This document shows positions 7,418 to 14,584 of a stretch of 19,216 nt of DNA, in pieces. A program made the position numbers and the translations under genes. Under the pieces are notes generated by a model that was not told the origin of the DNA, ran no database searches, and was given only the letters and a program-made list of their open reading frames with translations. Location of the stretch: assembly GCA_025965635.1 (NCBI GenBank), contig JAOPWO010000211.1, forward strand, positions 1-19,216, given 5' to 3'. Within the stretch, counting starts at the first letter, position 1, and each line of letters starts with the position of its first letter. Origin of the DNA: Modestobacter sp. Its GTDB lineage: Bacteria > Actinomycetota > Actinomycetes > Mycobacteriales > Geodermatophilaceae.

Positions 7418-7785
7418 CACTCCTCCTCCGAGATGCGCTCGAGGTACCGCGAGGTCCGTCCCGTGCCCGCCCGACGCACGGACGGGGCAACCGCTGTCGT
7501 CCTGGGCGGGAGGTGCACGCCGCCGCGGTCGTCGAGGAGCGGCCAGTACCGCCAGGACGACCATCCGACCGCGACGGCGGTGGCCAGCGCCAGGGCGGCG
7601 CTCCCTGCGCCGACGATCAGCAGGAGGAACGCCGGCCCGCCCACCACGAGCGCGTGGGCGGTGGACCGCTGGCGCGCTCGACGTCGCTGCGGCCGATCGG
7701 GACCGGAGCTGCCCGTGGGTCGCGCCGCCCCGGGGAGGTCCAGCTGGAGCTCGTCCAGCACGCGCCGATCGTGGTCACCGAGCAC
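7417..7785 (-). CDS. DUF3040-like small membrane protein
   Basis: A 122-aa protein. It opens with LGDHDRRVLDELQLDL, matching the LSexErrlLeelEr opening of DUF3040 proteins of actinobacteria. A basic linker (QRRRARQR) and two closely spaced hydrophobic segments (about residues 44-80, AHALVVGGPAFLLLIVGAGS, then AALALATAVAVGWSSW) follow. The C-terminal tail is charged and ends RISEEE. The GTG start at 7785 was chosen because a perfect AGGAGG lies 6 nt upstream. Its stop overlaps the slipin ATG (TGATG), so the two are translationally coupled. The role of DUF3040 is unknown. Because it heads a slipin operon it may be the slipin's membrane partner, which is inference. Confidence 0.75.
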   Translation of the reverse strand: MLGDHDRRVLDELQLDLPGAARPTGSSGPDRPQRRRARQRSTAHALVVGGPAFLLLIVGAGSAALALATAVAVGWSSWRYWPLLDDRGGVHLPPRTTAVAPSVRRAGTGRTSRYLERISEEE

Positions 7786-7809
7786 GACCAACCTCCTGGG
7801 GCGGCCTGA

Positions 7810-7828
7810 CTCCGCACCCCGTGCGGAG
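7810..7828. promoter_or_regulatory. Perfect hairpin in the leader of the DUF3040-slipin operon
   Basis: CTCCGCAC (7810-7817) and GTGCGGAG (7821-7828) form a perfect 8-bp stem with a CCC loop. It sits between the TATCGT palindrome and the DUF3040 start, 25 nt upstream of that start, probably in the 5' leader of the minus-strand operon. It could be an attenuation or RNA-stability element, or a terminator against read-through. None of these is proven. Confidence 0.45.
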
Positions 7829-7841
7829 CGTGCGACACAAG

Positions 7842-7856
7842 TATCGTAACACGATA
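7842..7856. promoter_or_regulatory. Candidate operator: perfect palindrome TATCGT-AAC-ACGATA
   Basis: A 15-bp dyad with perfect 6-bp arms lies in the 81-bp gap between the divergent DUF3040-slipin operon and the STAS gene. It stands out as AT-rich in very GC-rich DNA. Its position, 57 nt from one start and 11 nt from the other, suits one regulator controlling both directions. I do not recognise the cognate family, and no regulator gene lies beside it. Confidence 0.6.
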
Positions 7857-7866
7857 GGGTGCACCG

Positions 7867-8376
7867 GTGACCTCCGCGGAGCACGTCCCCCCTGCTCGCG
7901 GGGCCGCCGGGCCCGCGGCACCGACGGTGGACGTCCCACCGCCCACTCCGGAGGACGTCGGAGTTCTCGCCCGCTCCGGCGTGGGGACCCGGCACCACCT
8001 GCGCCGCGGCGGGGCGACGGTCAGCGCCCCGCCCCGCGGGCGCCCGCAGGCCCCCCGCGCCGCGTCCGCGGGAGGTGGCCGCCCACATGCCGCTGGCCAG
8101 GTCGGGAGCTGGACGTACACCGAGACGATCGACGACGCCAGGGCAGTCATCGAGGTCCGCGGCCGGGTGGACCGGCTGGCGGCTGACCTGCTCCGGGGAA
8201 CGGTCGAGCACCTGCACCGCAGGGGGCACCCACGCATCACGGTGGCCCTCGGCGGGGCCGTGGACGTCGAACCGGACGCCCACGCCCTCCTCGATGAGCT
8301 GACCGTCGAACTGGCGCGGTGCGGAGCGGAGCTGGTCGTCGAGGAACTCCCCACCCGACTACGGGGAGTCAGCTGA
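7867..8376 (+). CDS. STAS-domain protein (anti-sigma antagonist-like) with a disordered N-terminus
   Basis: A 169-aa protein. Residues 1-75 are Pro/Ala/Gly/Arg-rich and probably disordered. From about residue 78 the sequence GSWTYTETIDDARAVIEVRG, then RVDRLAADLLRGTVEHLHRR, ITVALGGAVDVEPDAHALLD and CGAELVVEEL follows the strand-helix pattern of a STAS domain. In classical anti-anti-sigma factors the loop has a phosphorylated Ser (DSSGL). Here it reads DVEPDAHALL with no Ser or Thr, so normal kinase control is unlikely and the protein may be locked or structural. The GTG start at 7867 follows AGGG; a shorter start inside the disordered part cannot be excluded. The STAS call is moderate. Confidence 0.65.
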   Translation: MTSAEHVPPARGAAGPAAPTVDVPPPTPEDVGVLARSGVGTRHHLRRGGATVSAPPRGRPQAPRAASAGGGRPHAAGQVGSWTYTETIDDARAVIEVRGRVDRLAADLLRGTVEHLHRRGHPRITVALGGAVDVEPDAHALLDELTVELARCGAELVVEELPTRLRGVS

Positions 8377-8503
8377 CCCGGACGGGGACACCACCGGGAC
8401 CCGGCGAGGTCGATGGTGTGCCGGCACGGCGGACCAGCCGGGCACCCGGCCTGGAACTCATCCCGGCGGGGGCCATGGCGCCGCCGAGCGCAGCAGCCGC
8501 GCA

Positions 8504-8536
8504 GCGGTGCGGGCGGCGAAGTCACGCCCGCACCGC
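8504..8536. terminator. 12-bp perfect hairpin, likely terminator
   Basis: Arms GCGGTGCGGGCG (8504-8515) and CGCCCGCACCGC (8525-8536) with a 9-nt loop (GCGAAGTCA), midway between two convergent genes. It probably ends transcription from the STAS side. No U-tract. Confidence 0.6.
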
Positions 8537-8648
8537 AGGGCGTCACCGCCACCGCACCGGCCGTGCACGCGAGAGGCGGCTCGCGCCAGGACCAGGAGAC
8601 CGACAGCGCGAGGCGTCGGCCCCTGCAGCGGACCGAGGAGCGCGACGG

Positions 8649-8678
8649 CGCCCGGGCGCCCGGCCGGGCGCCCGGGCG
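8649..8678. terminator. 30-bp perfect GC palindrome just after the esterase stop
   Basis: A perfect dyad with 15-bp arms (CGCCCGGGCGCCCGG and its complement), no spacer, made only of G and C. It begins 8 nt beyond the esterase stop codon in the direction of esterase transcription. As RNA it would fold into a 13-bp stem with a GGCC tetraloop. The most likely role is a terminator or 3' end stabiliser for the esterase transcript. Confidence 0.6.
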
Positions 8679-8685
8679 TCGGCCC

Positions 8686-9636
8686 TCAGCCGAGTGCCCG
8701 CTTCAGCGCGTCGACGCGCATGGCCCAGATCCGCCGGGACAGGGCCGCGTCGGGCGCGAAGGTCTCCGACGCGTGGTAGCTGCCCGGGTTGATGTGCAGC
8801 TCGCAGGGGACGCCGGCCTGCATGAGCCGCTGGGCGAAGGCGATGTCCTCGTCGCGGAAGAGATCGACGGTGCCCACGTCGATGAAGGCCGGCGGCAGCC
8901 CCGACAGGTCCTCCGCGCGCGCGGGCGCGGCGTACTGGTCGGCCGCCTTGCCGCCGAGGTACCACGCCCAGGCCTCGATGTTGCCGGCGCGGTCCCAGAT
9001 GCCGATGTCGCTGATCTCCCGACTCGACGGCGTCTCGTTGCGGTCGTCGACCATCGGGTAGATCGGCATCATGAACCGCAGCGCCGGACCGCCGCGGTCG
9101 CGGGCCATCAACGCGGTGGCGAGGGCCAGGCCGCCGCCGGCACTGCCGCCGTAGACGGCGATCCGGTCGGGGTCGACGTTGAGCTCCGAGGTGTTCTTCG
9201 CCATCCAGGTCAGGCCGGCGAAGCAGTCCTCCGCCGGTGCCGGGTGCGGGTGCTCCGGCGCCAGGCGGTACTCCACGGACACGACCACCGCGCCCACTCC
9301 CTCGCAGAGCCGGCTGGCGCTGGCGTCCTCCCCGGCCACGTCACCGAGGACCATGCCGCCACCGTGGATGTAGTAGATGCCCGGCAGCGCGGCCGTCGCG
9401 CCGACCGGCCGGTAGATCCGCACCGAGATGTCCGGTCCGCCCTCGGGCCCGGGCACCGCCCGGTCCTCCGTGGTCACGTTGGGGTTCGGCGGCACCTCGA
9501 TGGCGGCGAGCATCTGCCGCACCGCGTCCCGCCGGGCGACGATGTCGGGGATGGCGTTGAAGCCACCGGGCAAGACCTCCAGGAGTCCGTCGAGCGGAAC
9601 GCGGGACTCAGGGTCGATCAGGTCGCGACGGGACAT
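8686..9636 (-). CDS. Alpha/beta-hydrolase, hormone-sensitive-lipase-type esterase
   Basis: A 316-aa cytoplasmic esterase. The oxyanion-hole motif HGGG is at 91-94 (IYYIHGGGMVLGD). The nucleophile elbow GGSAGG is at 163-168, with Ser165 as nucleophile. The acid is probably Asp258 (VDLFRDED) and His288 (NPGSYHASE) completes the triad. This is the HSL (family IV) layout with a normal length. The ATG at 9636 has GGAGG upstream; the frame is open further, but that part is low-complexity. Such esterases split short-chain carboxylic esters or lactones. The gene is divergent from a GntR regulator that neighbours a Baeyer-Villiger monooxygenase, so it probably hydrolyses the ester or lactone that enzyme makes. 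The pathway role is inference; the fold and triad are clear. Confidence 0.92.
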   Translation of the reverse strand: MSRRDLIDPESRVPLDGLLEVLPGGFNAIPDIVARRDAVRQMLAAIEVPPNPNVTTEDRAVPGPEGGPDISVRIYRPVGATAALPGIYYIHGGGMVLGDVAGEDASASRLCEGVGAVVVSVEYRLAPEHPHPAPAEDCFAGLTWMAKNTSELNVDPDRIAVYGGSAGGGLALATALMARDRGGPALRFMMPIYPMVDDRNETPSSREISDIGIWDRAGNIEAWAWYLGGKAADQYAAPARAEDLSGLPPAFIDVGTVDLFRDEDIAFAQRLMQAGVPCELHINPGSYHASETFAPDAALSRRIWAMRVDALKRALG

Positions 9637-9685
9637 GTGTCCTCCAAGGGACGAGGGGTGTTGCATGGACGGGGATGGTGCTCTG

Positions 9686-9743
9686 CCGGCCGCGCCGCGG
9701 CCGGGGCATGGGATCCGATCCTGCGGTGCGCGCGGCACGTGCC
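9686..9743. promoter_or_regulatory. Dyad-rich divergent control region, esterase / GntR
   Basis: The 137-bp gap between the esterase and gntR starts holds three perfect dyads: CCGGCCGC-GCC-GCGGCCGG (9686-9704), GGATC-C-GATCC (9711-9721) and GGCACGTGCC (9734-9743). Any of these could be the site where the GntR protein controls itself and the esterase. None matches the operator seen upstream of the monooxygenase, so I cannot say which one is used. Confidence 0.45.
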
Positions 9744-9773
9744 TGGCACGATGACCGGACAGGGGGTGGTCTG

Positions 9774-10448
9774 GTGACTGCGTTCGAGGTCCCGATGACC
9801 CGGCGGGAGGCCGTCCTGAAGCGGCTGCGTCAGGACATCGCGGCGGGGGTGCTGCCCTCGGGCACCGTGCTCAAGGACGGGGAGATCGCCGCCCGGCTGG
9901 GGGTGAGCATCACCCCGGTGCGCGAGGCCATCACCCAGTTGGCGGCCGAGGGACTGGTCGACGTCTCCCCCAACCGCACCCGCAAGGTCTCGGGGCTGAC
10001 CCAGAAGTCGGCGCTGGAGCTCATCGACGTCATGGAGCTGCTGGCCTGCGCAGGTTTCGCCGGCGGTGTGGAGAACCTGACCGACGAGCACATGGCCCAG
10101 CTGCGCAGGCGCCACGCCGAGTTCGTCGGCGCACTCGACCGCGGCGACGTCACGACGGCGTCCGCAGCGGGCGCGGAGTTCAGCACGGTCGTGGTGATGG
10201 CCAACGGGAACAGGGAGCTGCAGTCGCTGCTGGACGTGGTCGTGGTCCGGTCGCTGCGGATGCTGGCCAGAGAGGCGGGCAGCAGCGTGTGGCGTCCGTG
10301 GACCACCGGGTACGGCGCGGTGCTGCAGCGGCTGGAAGAGGGCGACCGGGCAGGTGCCGTAGCGCGGTACCGGCGGATCTACGTCGAGTACCGAGCCGTG
10401 GTCGAGGAGATCCTGTGGCACGGCGACGCCGGCCAGGAACTCCACTGA
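9774..10448 (+). CDS. GntR-family transcriptional regulator (FCD/FadR-type)
   Basis: A 224-aa regulator. The winged helix-turn-helix lies at about residues 10-75 (RREAVLKRLRQDIAAGVLPS, GEIAARLGVSITPVREAITQ, LAAEGLVDVSP), the classic GntR pattern with the PVREA recognition helix. An all-helical C-terminal domain of about 140 aa follows (ALELIDVMELLACAGFAGG, then VRSLRMLAREAGSS and YRRIYVEYRAVVEEIL), consistent with the FCD ligand-binding domain. FCD regulators bind small carboxylate or related ligands and usually repress adjacent catabolic genes. The GTG at 9774 follows AGGGGG; an ATG at 9795 is the alternative. It lies between the esterase (divergent) and the monooxygenase (convergent), so it probably controls the module. 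The effector is unknown. Confidence 0.9.
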   Translation: MTAFEVPMTRREAVLKRLRQDIAAGVLPSGTVLKDGEIAARLGVSITPVREAITQLAAEGLVDVSPNRTRKVSGLTQKSALELIDVMELLACAGFAGGVENLTDEHMAQLRRRHAEFVGALDRGDVTTASAAGAEFSTVVVMANGNRELQSLLDVVVVRSLRMLAREAGSSVWRPWTTGYGAVLQRLEEGDRAGAVARYRRIYVEYRAVVEEILWHGDAGQELH

Positions 10449-10484
10449 GATCACGGCGTTCCCACCGATGCGGGGGCGGCGGCC

Positions 10485-10520
10485 CCCCGGGTCGCGGACG
10501 GCGCTGTCCGCGACCCGGGG
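10485..10520. terminator. Bidirectional terminator, 15-bp perfect hairpin
   Basis: Arms CCCCGGGTCGCGGAC (10485-10499) and GTCCGCGACCCGGGG (10506-10520) with the loop GGCGCT. It sits between the convergent gntR and monooxygenase genes, 36 nt and 17 nt past their stops, and would end both transcripts. Confidence 0.85.
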
Positions 10521-10537
10521 TGGGCTGATGGCGACGC

Positions 10538-12175
10538 TCACGCGCTGAGCAGGAATCCCTCGTAGCCCTTGGCCGCGATCTCGTCGCACTTCTTCCGGTA
10601 CTCCCCGACGCCTCCGGCGTAGGGCATGAACACCCGCGGCTTGCCGGGGACGTTGGCGCCCATGTACCAGGAGTTCGCCGTCGGGTAGAGCGTGTAGGAG
10701 GCGACGAGGTTCACGTGGTCGACCCACTCGTCCTGCGCCTGCTGGGTGGGCTCGATCGTGGCGAACCCCTGCTGGCGGAGGTGCTCGATCACGTCGCACA
10801 CCCAGTCGACGTGCTGCTCGATCGACACCACCATGTTCGACAGGACCGACGGGCTGCCGGGGCCGGTGATCATGAACAGGTTCGGGAAGCCGGCCGCACC
10901 GATCCCGAGATAGGCGCGCGGGCCGGCGCTCCACGTCTCCTTGAGCGAGGCGCCGCCCGTCCCACGGATGTCGATGTTGGTCAACGAGCCGGTCATGGCA
11001 TCGAAGCCGGTGGCGTAGACGATGGCGTCGAACTCGTACTCCGCGACGGCCGTCCGCACGCCCTTCTCGGTCACCGCCTGCAACGGTTCGCGCTGCAGGT
11101 TCACCAGGTGCACGTTCGACCGGTTGTAGGTCTCGTAGTAGCCGGTGTCCAGGCAAGGGCGCTTGGTGCCGAGGGGGTACTCGGGGCACAGGTCCGAGGC
11201 GGTCCGCGGATCGGTGATGATCGAGCGGATCTTCCGGTGGACGAAGTCCTTCGCGGTGTCGTTGGCCTCCCGGCTGACGACCAGGTCGACGTAGGTGGTG
11301 AGCAGGTTCACCAGGCTGCCGCTCTCCCAGGCATCCTCGAAGGTGGCGTTGCGCTCGTCGTCGGACACCTCCAGGGCCGACTTCGTCGCCAGGGGGACCG
11401 GTACCCCGAACCCGGACTCCTTCTGCGCCTGCCGGAAGGCCGGGTAGTCCTGCTTCATGGCGGTGACCTCGTCGGCGCGCAGCGCCCGGTTGCGGGCCGG
11501 GAGCGAGTACGCCGGAGTGCGCTGGAAGACCATCAGATCGGCGGCCTGCTGGGCGATGACCGGGATGGACTGCACGCCGGAGGACCCGGTGCCGATGACG
11601 CCGACGCGCTTGCCGGTGAAGTCGACGTCCTCGTGCGGCCAGTGTGCCGTGTGGTAGGTCTCACCCTTGAAGGCGTCCAGCCCGGGGATCTCGGGCATCT
11701 TGGAGGCGGACAGGCAGCCGGTGGCCATGACCAGGAAGCGGGCATGGACGGCGTCCTCGTGCTCGGTGCGCACGAGCCACGCCCGGCTCTCCTCGTCGTA
11801 GTGGGCCGACACCACCCGGGTGCGGAAGACGATGTCCTTGCGCAGGTCGAACCGGTCGGCGACGTGCTGTGCGTACTTGAGGATCTCCGGCTGCGTCGGG
11901 TAGCGCTCCTGCCACTCGAACTCCTGCTCCAGGTCCGGGTCGAACGAGTACGAGTAGGCCAGGCTCTCCACATCGACGCGGGCTCCCGGGTAGCGGTTCC
12001 AGTACCACGTGCCGCCGACGTCGGTCCCGGCCTCGAAGACGACCGCGGACAGACCCATGCCGCGCAGCTTGTGGAGCAGGTACATGCCGGAGAGGCCGGC
12101 TCCGACGACGACGACGTCGACGGACGACGGGGTGGGTCGGGTGGCGGCCTGGGGATCGGCGACGGGTGCGGACAT
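10538..12175 (-). CDS. Type I Baeyer-Villiger flavin monooxygenase
   Basis: A 545-aa enzyme of the FAD/NADPH type. The first Rossmann motif GAGLSG is at 25-30. GTWYWNRYPGARVD is at about 55-68. The Baeyer-Villiger signature FKGETYHTAHWP is at 169-180 and fits FxGxxxHxxxW(P/D) exactly. The second Rossmann motif GTGSSG is at 195-200, and KRPCLDTGYYETYNR follows later, as in cyclohexanone and phenylacetone monooxygenases. It inserts one oxygen beside a ketone to give an ester or lactone, using NADPH and O2. The ATG at 12175 has AGGAGG upstream; the frame is open to an ATG at 12364, but that would add 63 residues lacking family features. Regulation looks direct: a promoter with an overlapping inverted repeat lies at 12441-12471. 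The natural ketone substrate cannot be read from the sequence. Confidence 0.95.
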   Translation of the reverse strand: MSAPVADPQAATRPTPSSVDVVVVGAGLSGMYLLHKLRGMGLSAVVFEAGTDVGGTWYWNRYPGARVDVESLAYSYSFDPDLEQEFEWQERYPTQPEILKYAQHVADRFDLRKDIVFRTRVVSAHYDEESRAWLVRTEHEDAVHARFLVMATGCLSASKMPEIPGLDAFKGETYHTAHWPHEDVDFTGKRVGVIGTGSSGVQSIPVIAQQAADLMVFQRTPAYSLPARNRALRADEVTAMKQDYPAFRQAQKESGFGVPVPLATKSALEVSDDERNATFEDAWESGSLVNLLTTYVDLVVSREANDTAKDFVHRKIRSIITDPRTASDLCPEYPLGTKRPCLDTGYYETYNRSNVHLVNLQREPLQAVTEKGVRTAVAEYEFDAIVYATGFDAMTGSLTNIDIRGTGGASLKETWSAGPRAYLGIGAAGFPNLFMITGPGSPSVLSNMVVSIEQHVDWVCDVIEHLRQQGFATIEPTQQAQDEWVDHVNLVASYTLYPTANSWYMGANVPGKPRVFMPYAGGVGEYRKKCDEIAAKGYEGFLLSA

Positions 12176-12440
12176 CGTTGTCCTCCTGGTTTCGGGGTGG
12201 TCGGCCTGGCGCCGGGCCGGAGTCGACTGCTGACGCGGTGCGATTCGGGCCGCGTGGGGTGGGGTCAGGCCGGCTCGCGAAGCGCGAGCCGATCGCGGGC
12301 GGCCACGCGATGGAGTCGCCGCCCACTGCTCCGCGCCGGTCGTCGGTGCGGCGTCCAGCGCCATCTGTCGCCCCTCGAGGTCGGTGCAGGTCGGCCTCGG
12401 GCGAGCACTCGGAAGTGCTGACCAAGGTGTGACCGGCACC

Positions 12441-12471
12441 ACAATGTAGGATGCATTGTCCCGCGTGGCAA
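12441..12471 (-). promoter_or_regulatory. Monooxygenase promoter with overlapping operator
   Basis: Read on the minus strand, a -35 TTGCCA (12471-12466) is followed by a 17-bp spacer and a -10 TACATT (12448-12443), a good vegetative-type promoter. An inverted repeat ACAATG-N7-CATTGT (12441-12459) covers the -10 and the downstream half of the spacer, where a bound protein would block RNA polymerase. The nearby GntR is the obvious candidate. The leader to the ATG would be about 260 nt. Site assignment is inference from pattern and position. Confidence 0.65.
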
Positions 12472-12883
12472 TGATCGTGGCATCGCGGCACCGGACGTCG
12501 ACGGCGGGCGCATCTCCCCCGCTCGGGCTCCGGCTCGTGGGCGAGGTCACCGAGGCCACCGGGCAGCGCCTCCGCTGAGCAGCAGCGGCTGCCAGCGGGC
12601 CAGGGCCACTGTTCGGCCGTCCCGCCCTTCCCGCGCTCGTGCGGAACTCCTCCTCGTCACGGAGGCCGAACCCGCTGGCCGTCGAGCAGACCGTCGTGGG
12701 CATCGCGGGCGGGGAGCAGGACGTGCGCTCGCCCGGTCCGGAAACCCGCGGTTCCGCTGTCCGCCACCGGCGCACCGCCGTAACCGGAGGCGCGGGCCGG
12801 CGGAACCCGATGCCGCACTCCTCCGCCACCGCCCGGCCCCGCCTGCCGACCGGGATCCGGGGAGTGACGCACCACTCAGCTCC
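12472..12883. other. Intergenic stretch without a recognised gene
   Basis: About 410 bp between the divergent monooxygenase promoter and the upstream dyad of the transporter. Open frames on both strands give Arg/Pro/Ser-rich translations without ribosome sites, and I recognise nothing in them. Confidence 0.4.
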
Positions 12884-12905
12884 TCAACCCTGACGTCAGG
12901 GATGA
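12884..12905. promoter_or_regulatory. Candidate MerR-type operator upstream of the SulP-MerR pair
   Basis: A 22-bp dyad with 10 of 11 positions paired. Its 14-bp core CCCTGACGTCAGGG (12888-12901) is perfect, and the outer TCA...TGA bases also pair. MerR-family proteins bind compact dyads of about this size within promoters, and a merR gene is the second gene downstream. It lies about 190 nt before the transporter start. A good -35/-10 pair around it was not found, so the link to MerR is inference. Confidence 0.55.
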
Positions 12906-13096
12906 TTGTCGTGCACACTGTCCGCGACACCGGCGAGGCGTCCACCGCACCGATCAGTCGTCAGATGCCGGGCGGCGGCGTCGCAGCGGCGACGGCGTCC
13001 CGCGTCCTCCGGTGCGACGACCGCACCTCCCCTCGCCCGGCACCGCCTCCGGTGCTGCCCGCCTGCGCCTGACGGCGCACCGATCAAGACGGTGAC
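12906..13096 (+). promoter_or_regulatory. Leader of the SulP-MerR transcript
   Basis: A stretch of 191 bp with no recognised gene. A short hairpin TGCGCC-TGAC-GGCGCA (13064-13079) ends 17 nt before the transporter ATG and could affect translation. The ribosome site of the transporter is weak (only GACGGTG nearby). No known riboswitch was recognised. Confidence 0.35.
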
Positions 13097-14584
13097 ATGT
13101 CTCCAGCTGTTCCAGCTCCGCTCAAGCCTCGGCTGCGCCGCCCCGCGTGGCTGTCCCCGGCAGTGGCGCGCACCGAGGTGATGGCCGGCCTCGTGGTCGC
13201 CCTCGCCCTCATCCCCGAGGCGATCAGCTTCTCCATCCTGGCCGGGGTCGACCCCCGTGTCGGACTCTTCGCGTCGTTCACGATGGCCGTGGTCATCGCA
13301 TTCACCGGCGGTCGCCCGGCGATGATCAGCGCCGCGACCGGCGCGGTCGCCCTCGTGATCGCACCGCTCGCCCGAGACCACGGCCTGGAGTACCTGCTCG
13401 CGGCCGTCGTGCTCGGTGGCGTGTTCCAGGTGCTGCTCGCGGTGTCCGGGTTCGCGCGGCTGATGCGCTTCATCCCCCGCAGCGTCATGGTCGGCTTCGT
13501 CAACGCGCTGGCCATCCTCATCTTCACCGCGCAGCTGCCGCAGCTGATCGACGTGCCGTGGCTGGTCTACCCGATGGTGGCCGCCGGCCTGGTGATCATC
13601 TTCGTGCTCCCGCGGGTCACCAATGCCATCCCCGCGCCGCTGGTCTCGATCGTCGTCCTCACCGGGCTCACCGTCATCGCCGGCTTCACCGTCCCCACCG
13701 TCGGCGGCGAGGGCGACCTGCCCGACAGCCTCCCCTTCCTCGCCCTGCCCGACATCCCCGTCACCCTCGAGACGCTGAGCATCATCGCTCCCTACGCCCT
13801 GGGTGTGGCCCTCGTCGGGCTGATGGAGTCATTGATGACGGCGAAACTCGTCGACGACATCACCGACACCCACTCCGACAAGACCCGCGAGTCCTGGGGC
13901 CAGGGAGTGGCCAACATCGTCACCGGCTTCTTCGGCGGCATGGGCGGCTGCGCCATGATCGGCCAGACCATGATCAACGTGAAGTCCGGGGCACGCACCC
14001 GGCTCTCGACGTTCCTCGCCGGCGTGTTCCTGCTCATCCTGGTCGTCGCCCTCGGCGACGTCGTCGCGATCATCCCCATGGCCGCACTGGTGGCTGTGAT
14101 GATCTTCGTGTCGATCGCGACCTTCGACTGGCACAGCCTCCGCACCATCCACAGGATGCCCAGGAGCGAGACGACCGTGATGCTCTCCACCGTCGCGGTC
14201 ACCCTCCTCACCCACAACCTCGCCATCGGCGTCGGCGTCGGTGTCCTGGTCGCCTGCGTGCTCTTCGCCCGCCGCATCGCCCACCTCGTCGAGGTCACCA
14301 GCACCACCGATGCCGCCGGCACGAAGGTCTACTCGGTCCACGGAGCGCTGTTCTTCGCCTCGAGCAACGACCTCTACACCCAGTTCGACTACGCCGACGA
14401 TCCCGACCACGTGGTCATCGACCTGTCCAACGCCCAGGTGTGGGACGCCTCCACCGTCGCCGCCCTCGACGCGATCACGCACAAGTACGAGCTCCGTGGG
14501 AAGACCGCGACCGTCGTCGGACTCAGTGACCACTCCGCCGACCGGTACGAGCGGCACAGCGGTCGACTGGAGGGCAGCCACTGA
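13097..14584 (+). CDS. SulP-family anion transporter with C-terminal STAS domain
   Basis: A 495-aa inner-membrane protein. About ten or more hydrophobic segments fill residues 25-400. They open with VMAGLVVALALIPEAISFSI, the SulP signature region (the family usually has ALPxAxAxA here). GFFGGMGGCAMIGQTMINVK, then SGARTRLST, is the conserved SulP loop. From about residue 412, VYSVHGALFFASSNDLYTQF, VVIDLSNAQVWDASTVAALD and the following helix form a short cytoplasmic STAS domain. SulP proteins move sulfate, bicarbonate, dicarboxylates or other anions; the substrate cannot be read here. The ATG at 13097 has only a weak ribosome site. The stop overlaps the merR start as TGATG, so the two are coupled and MerR probably controls the transporter. 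Confidence 0.93.
   Translation: MSPAVPAPLKPRLRRPAWLSPAVARTEVMAGLVVALALIPEAISFSILAGVDPRVGLFASFTMAVVIAFTGGRPAMISAATGAVALVIAPLARDHGLEYLLAAVVLGGVFQVLLAVSGFARLMRFIPRSVMVGFVNALAILIFTAQLPQLIDVPWLVYPMVAAGLVIIFVLPRVTNAIPAPLVSIVVLTGLTVIAGFTVPTVGGEGDLPDSLPFLALPDIPVTLETLSIIAPYALGVALVGLMESLMTAKLVDDITDTHSDKTRESWGQGVANIVTGFFGGMGGCAMIGQTMINVKSGARTRLSTFLAGVFLLILVVALGDVVAIIPMAALVAVMIFVSIATFDWHSLRTIHRMPRSETTVMLSTVAVTLLTHNLAIGVGVGVLVACVLFARRIAHLVEVTSTTDAAGTKVYSVHGALFFASSNDLYTQFDYADDPDHVVIDLSNAQVWDASTVAALDAITHKYELRGKTATVVGLSDHSADRYERHSGRLEGSH

Larger units (their letters stand above)
8377..8685. other. Convergent intergenic region holding two strong hairpins
   Basis: This 309-bp gap lies between the ends of the STAS gene and the esterase gene. 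I see no gene in it. It holds the two hairpins listed separately (8504-8536 and 8649-8678). Confidence 0.6.

Noticed and set aside
8102..8376. STAS gene as a separate shorter gene with its own start
   Set aside because: No start codon with a ribosome site was found just before the domain, so the GTG at 7867 is kept.
8413..9777. 454-aa plus-strand frame opposite the esterase
   Set aside because: Antisense to an enzyme with an intact catalytic triad; no ribosome site or motif.
10715..12421. 568-aa plus-strand frame opposite the monooxygenase
   Set aside because: Antisense shadow; Val/Asp/Gly/His-rich with no domain, while the minus strand has a perfect BVMO signature.
13147..14529. 460-aa plus-strand frame inside the SulP gene
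   Set aside because: Arg/His/Pro-rich shadow; the overlapping frame encodes an obvious transporter.
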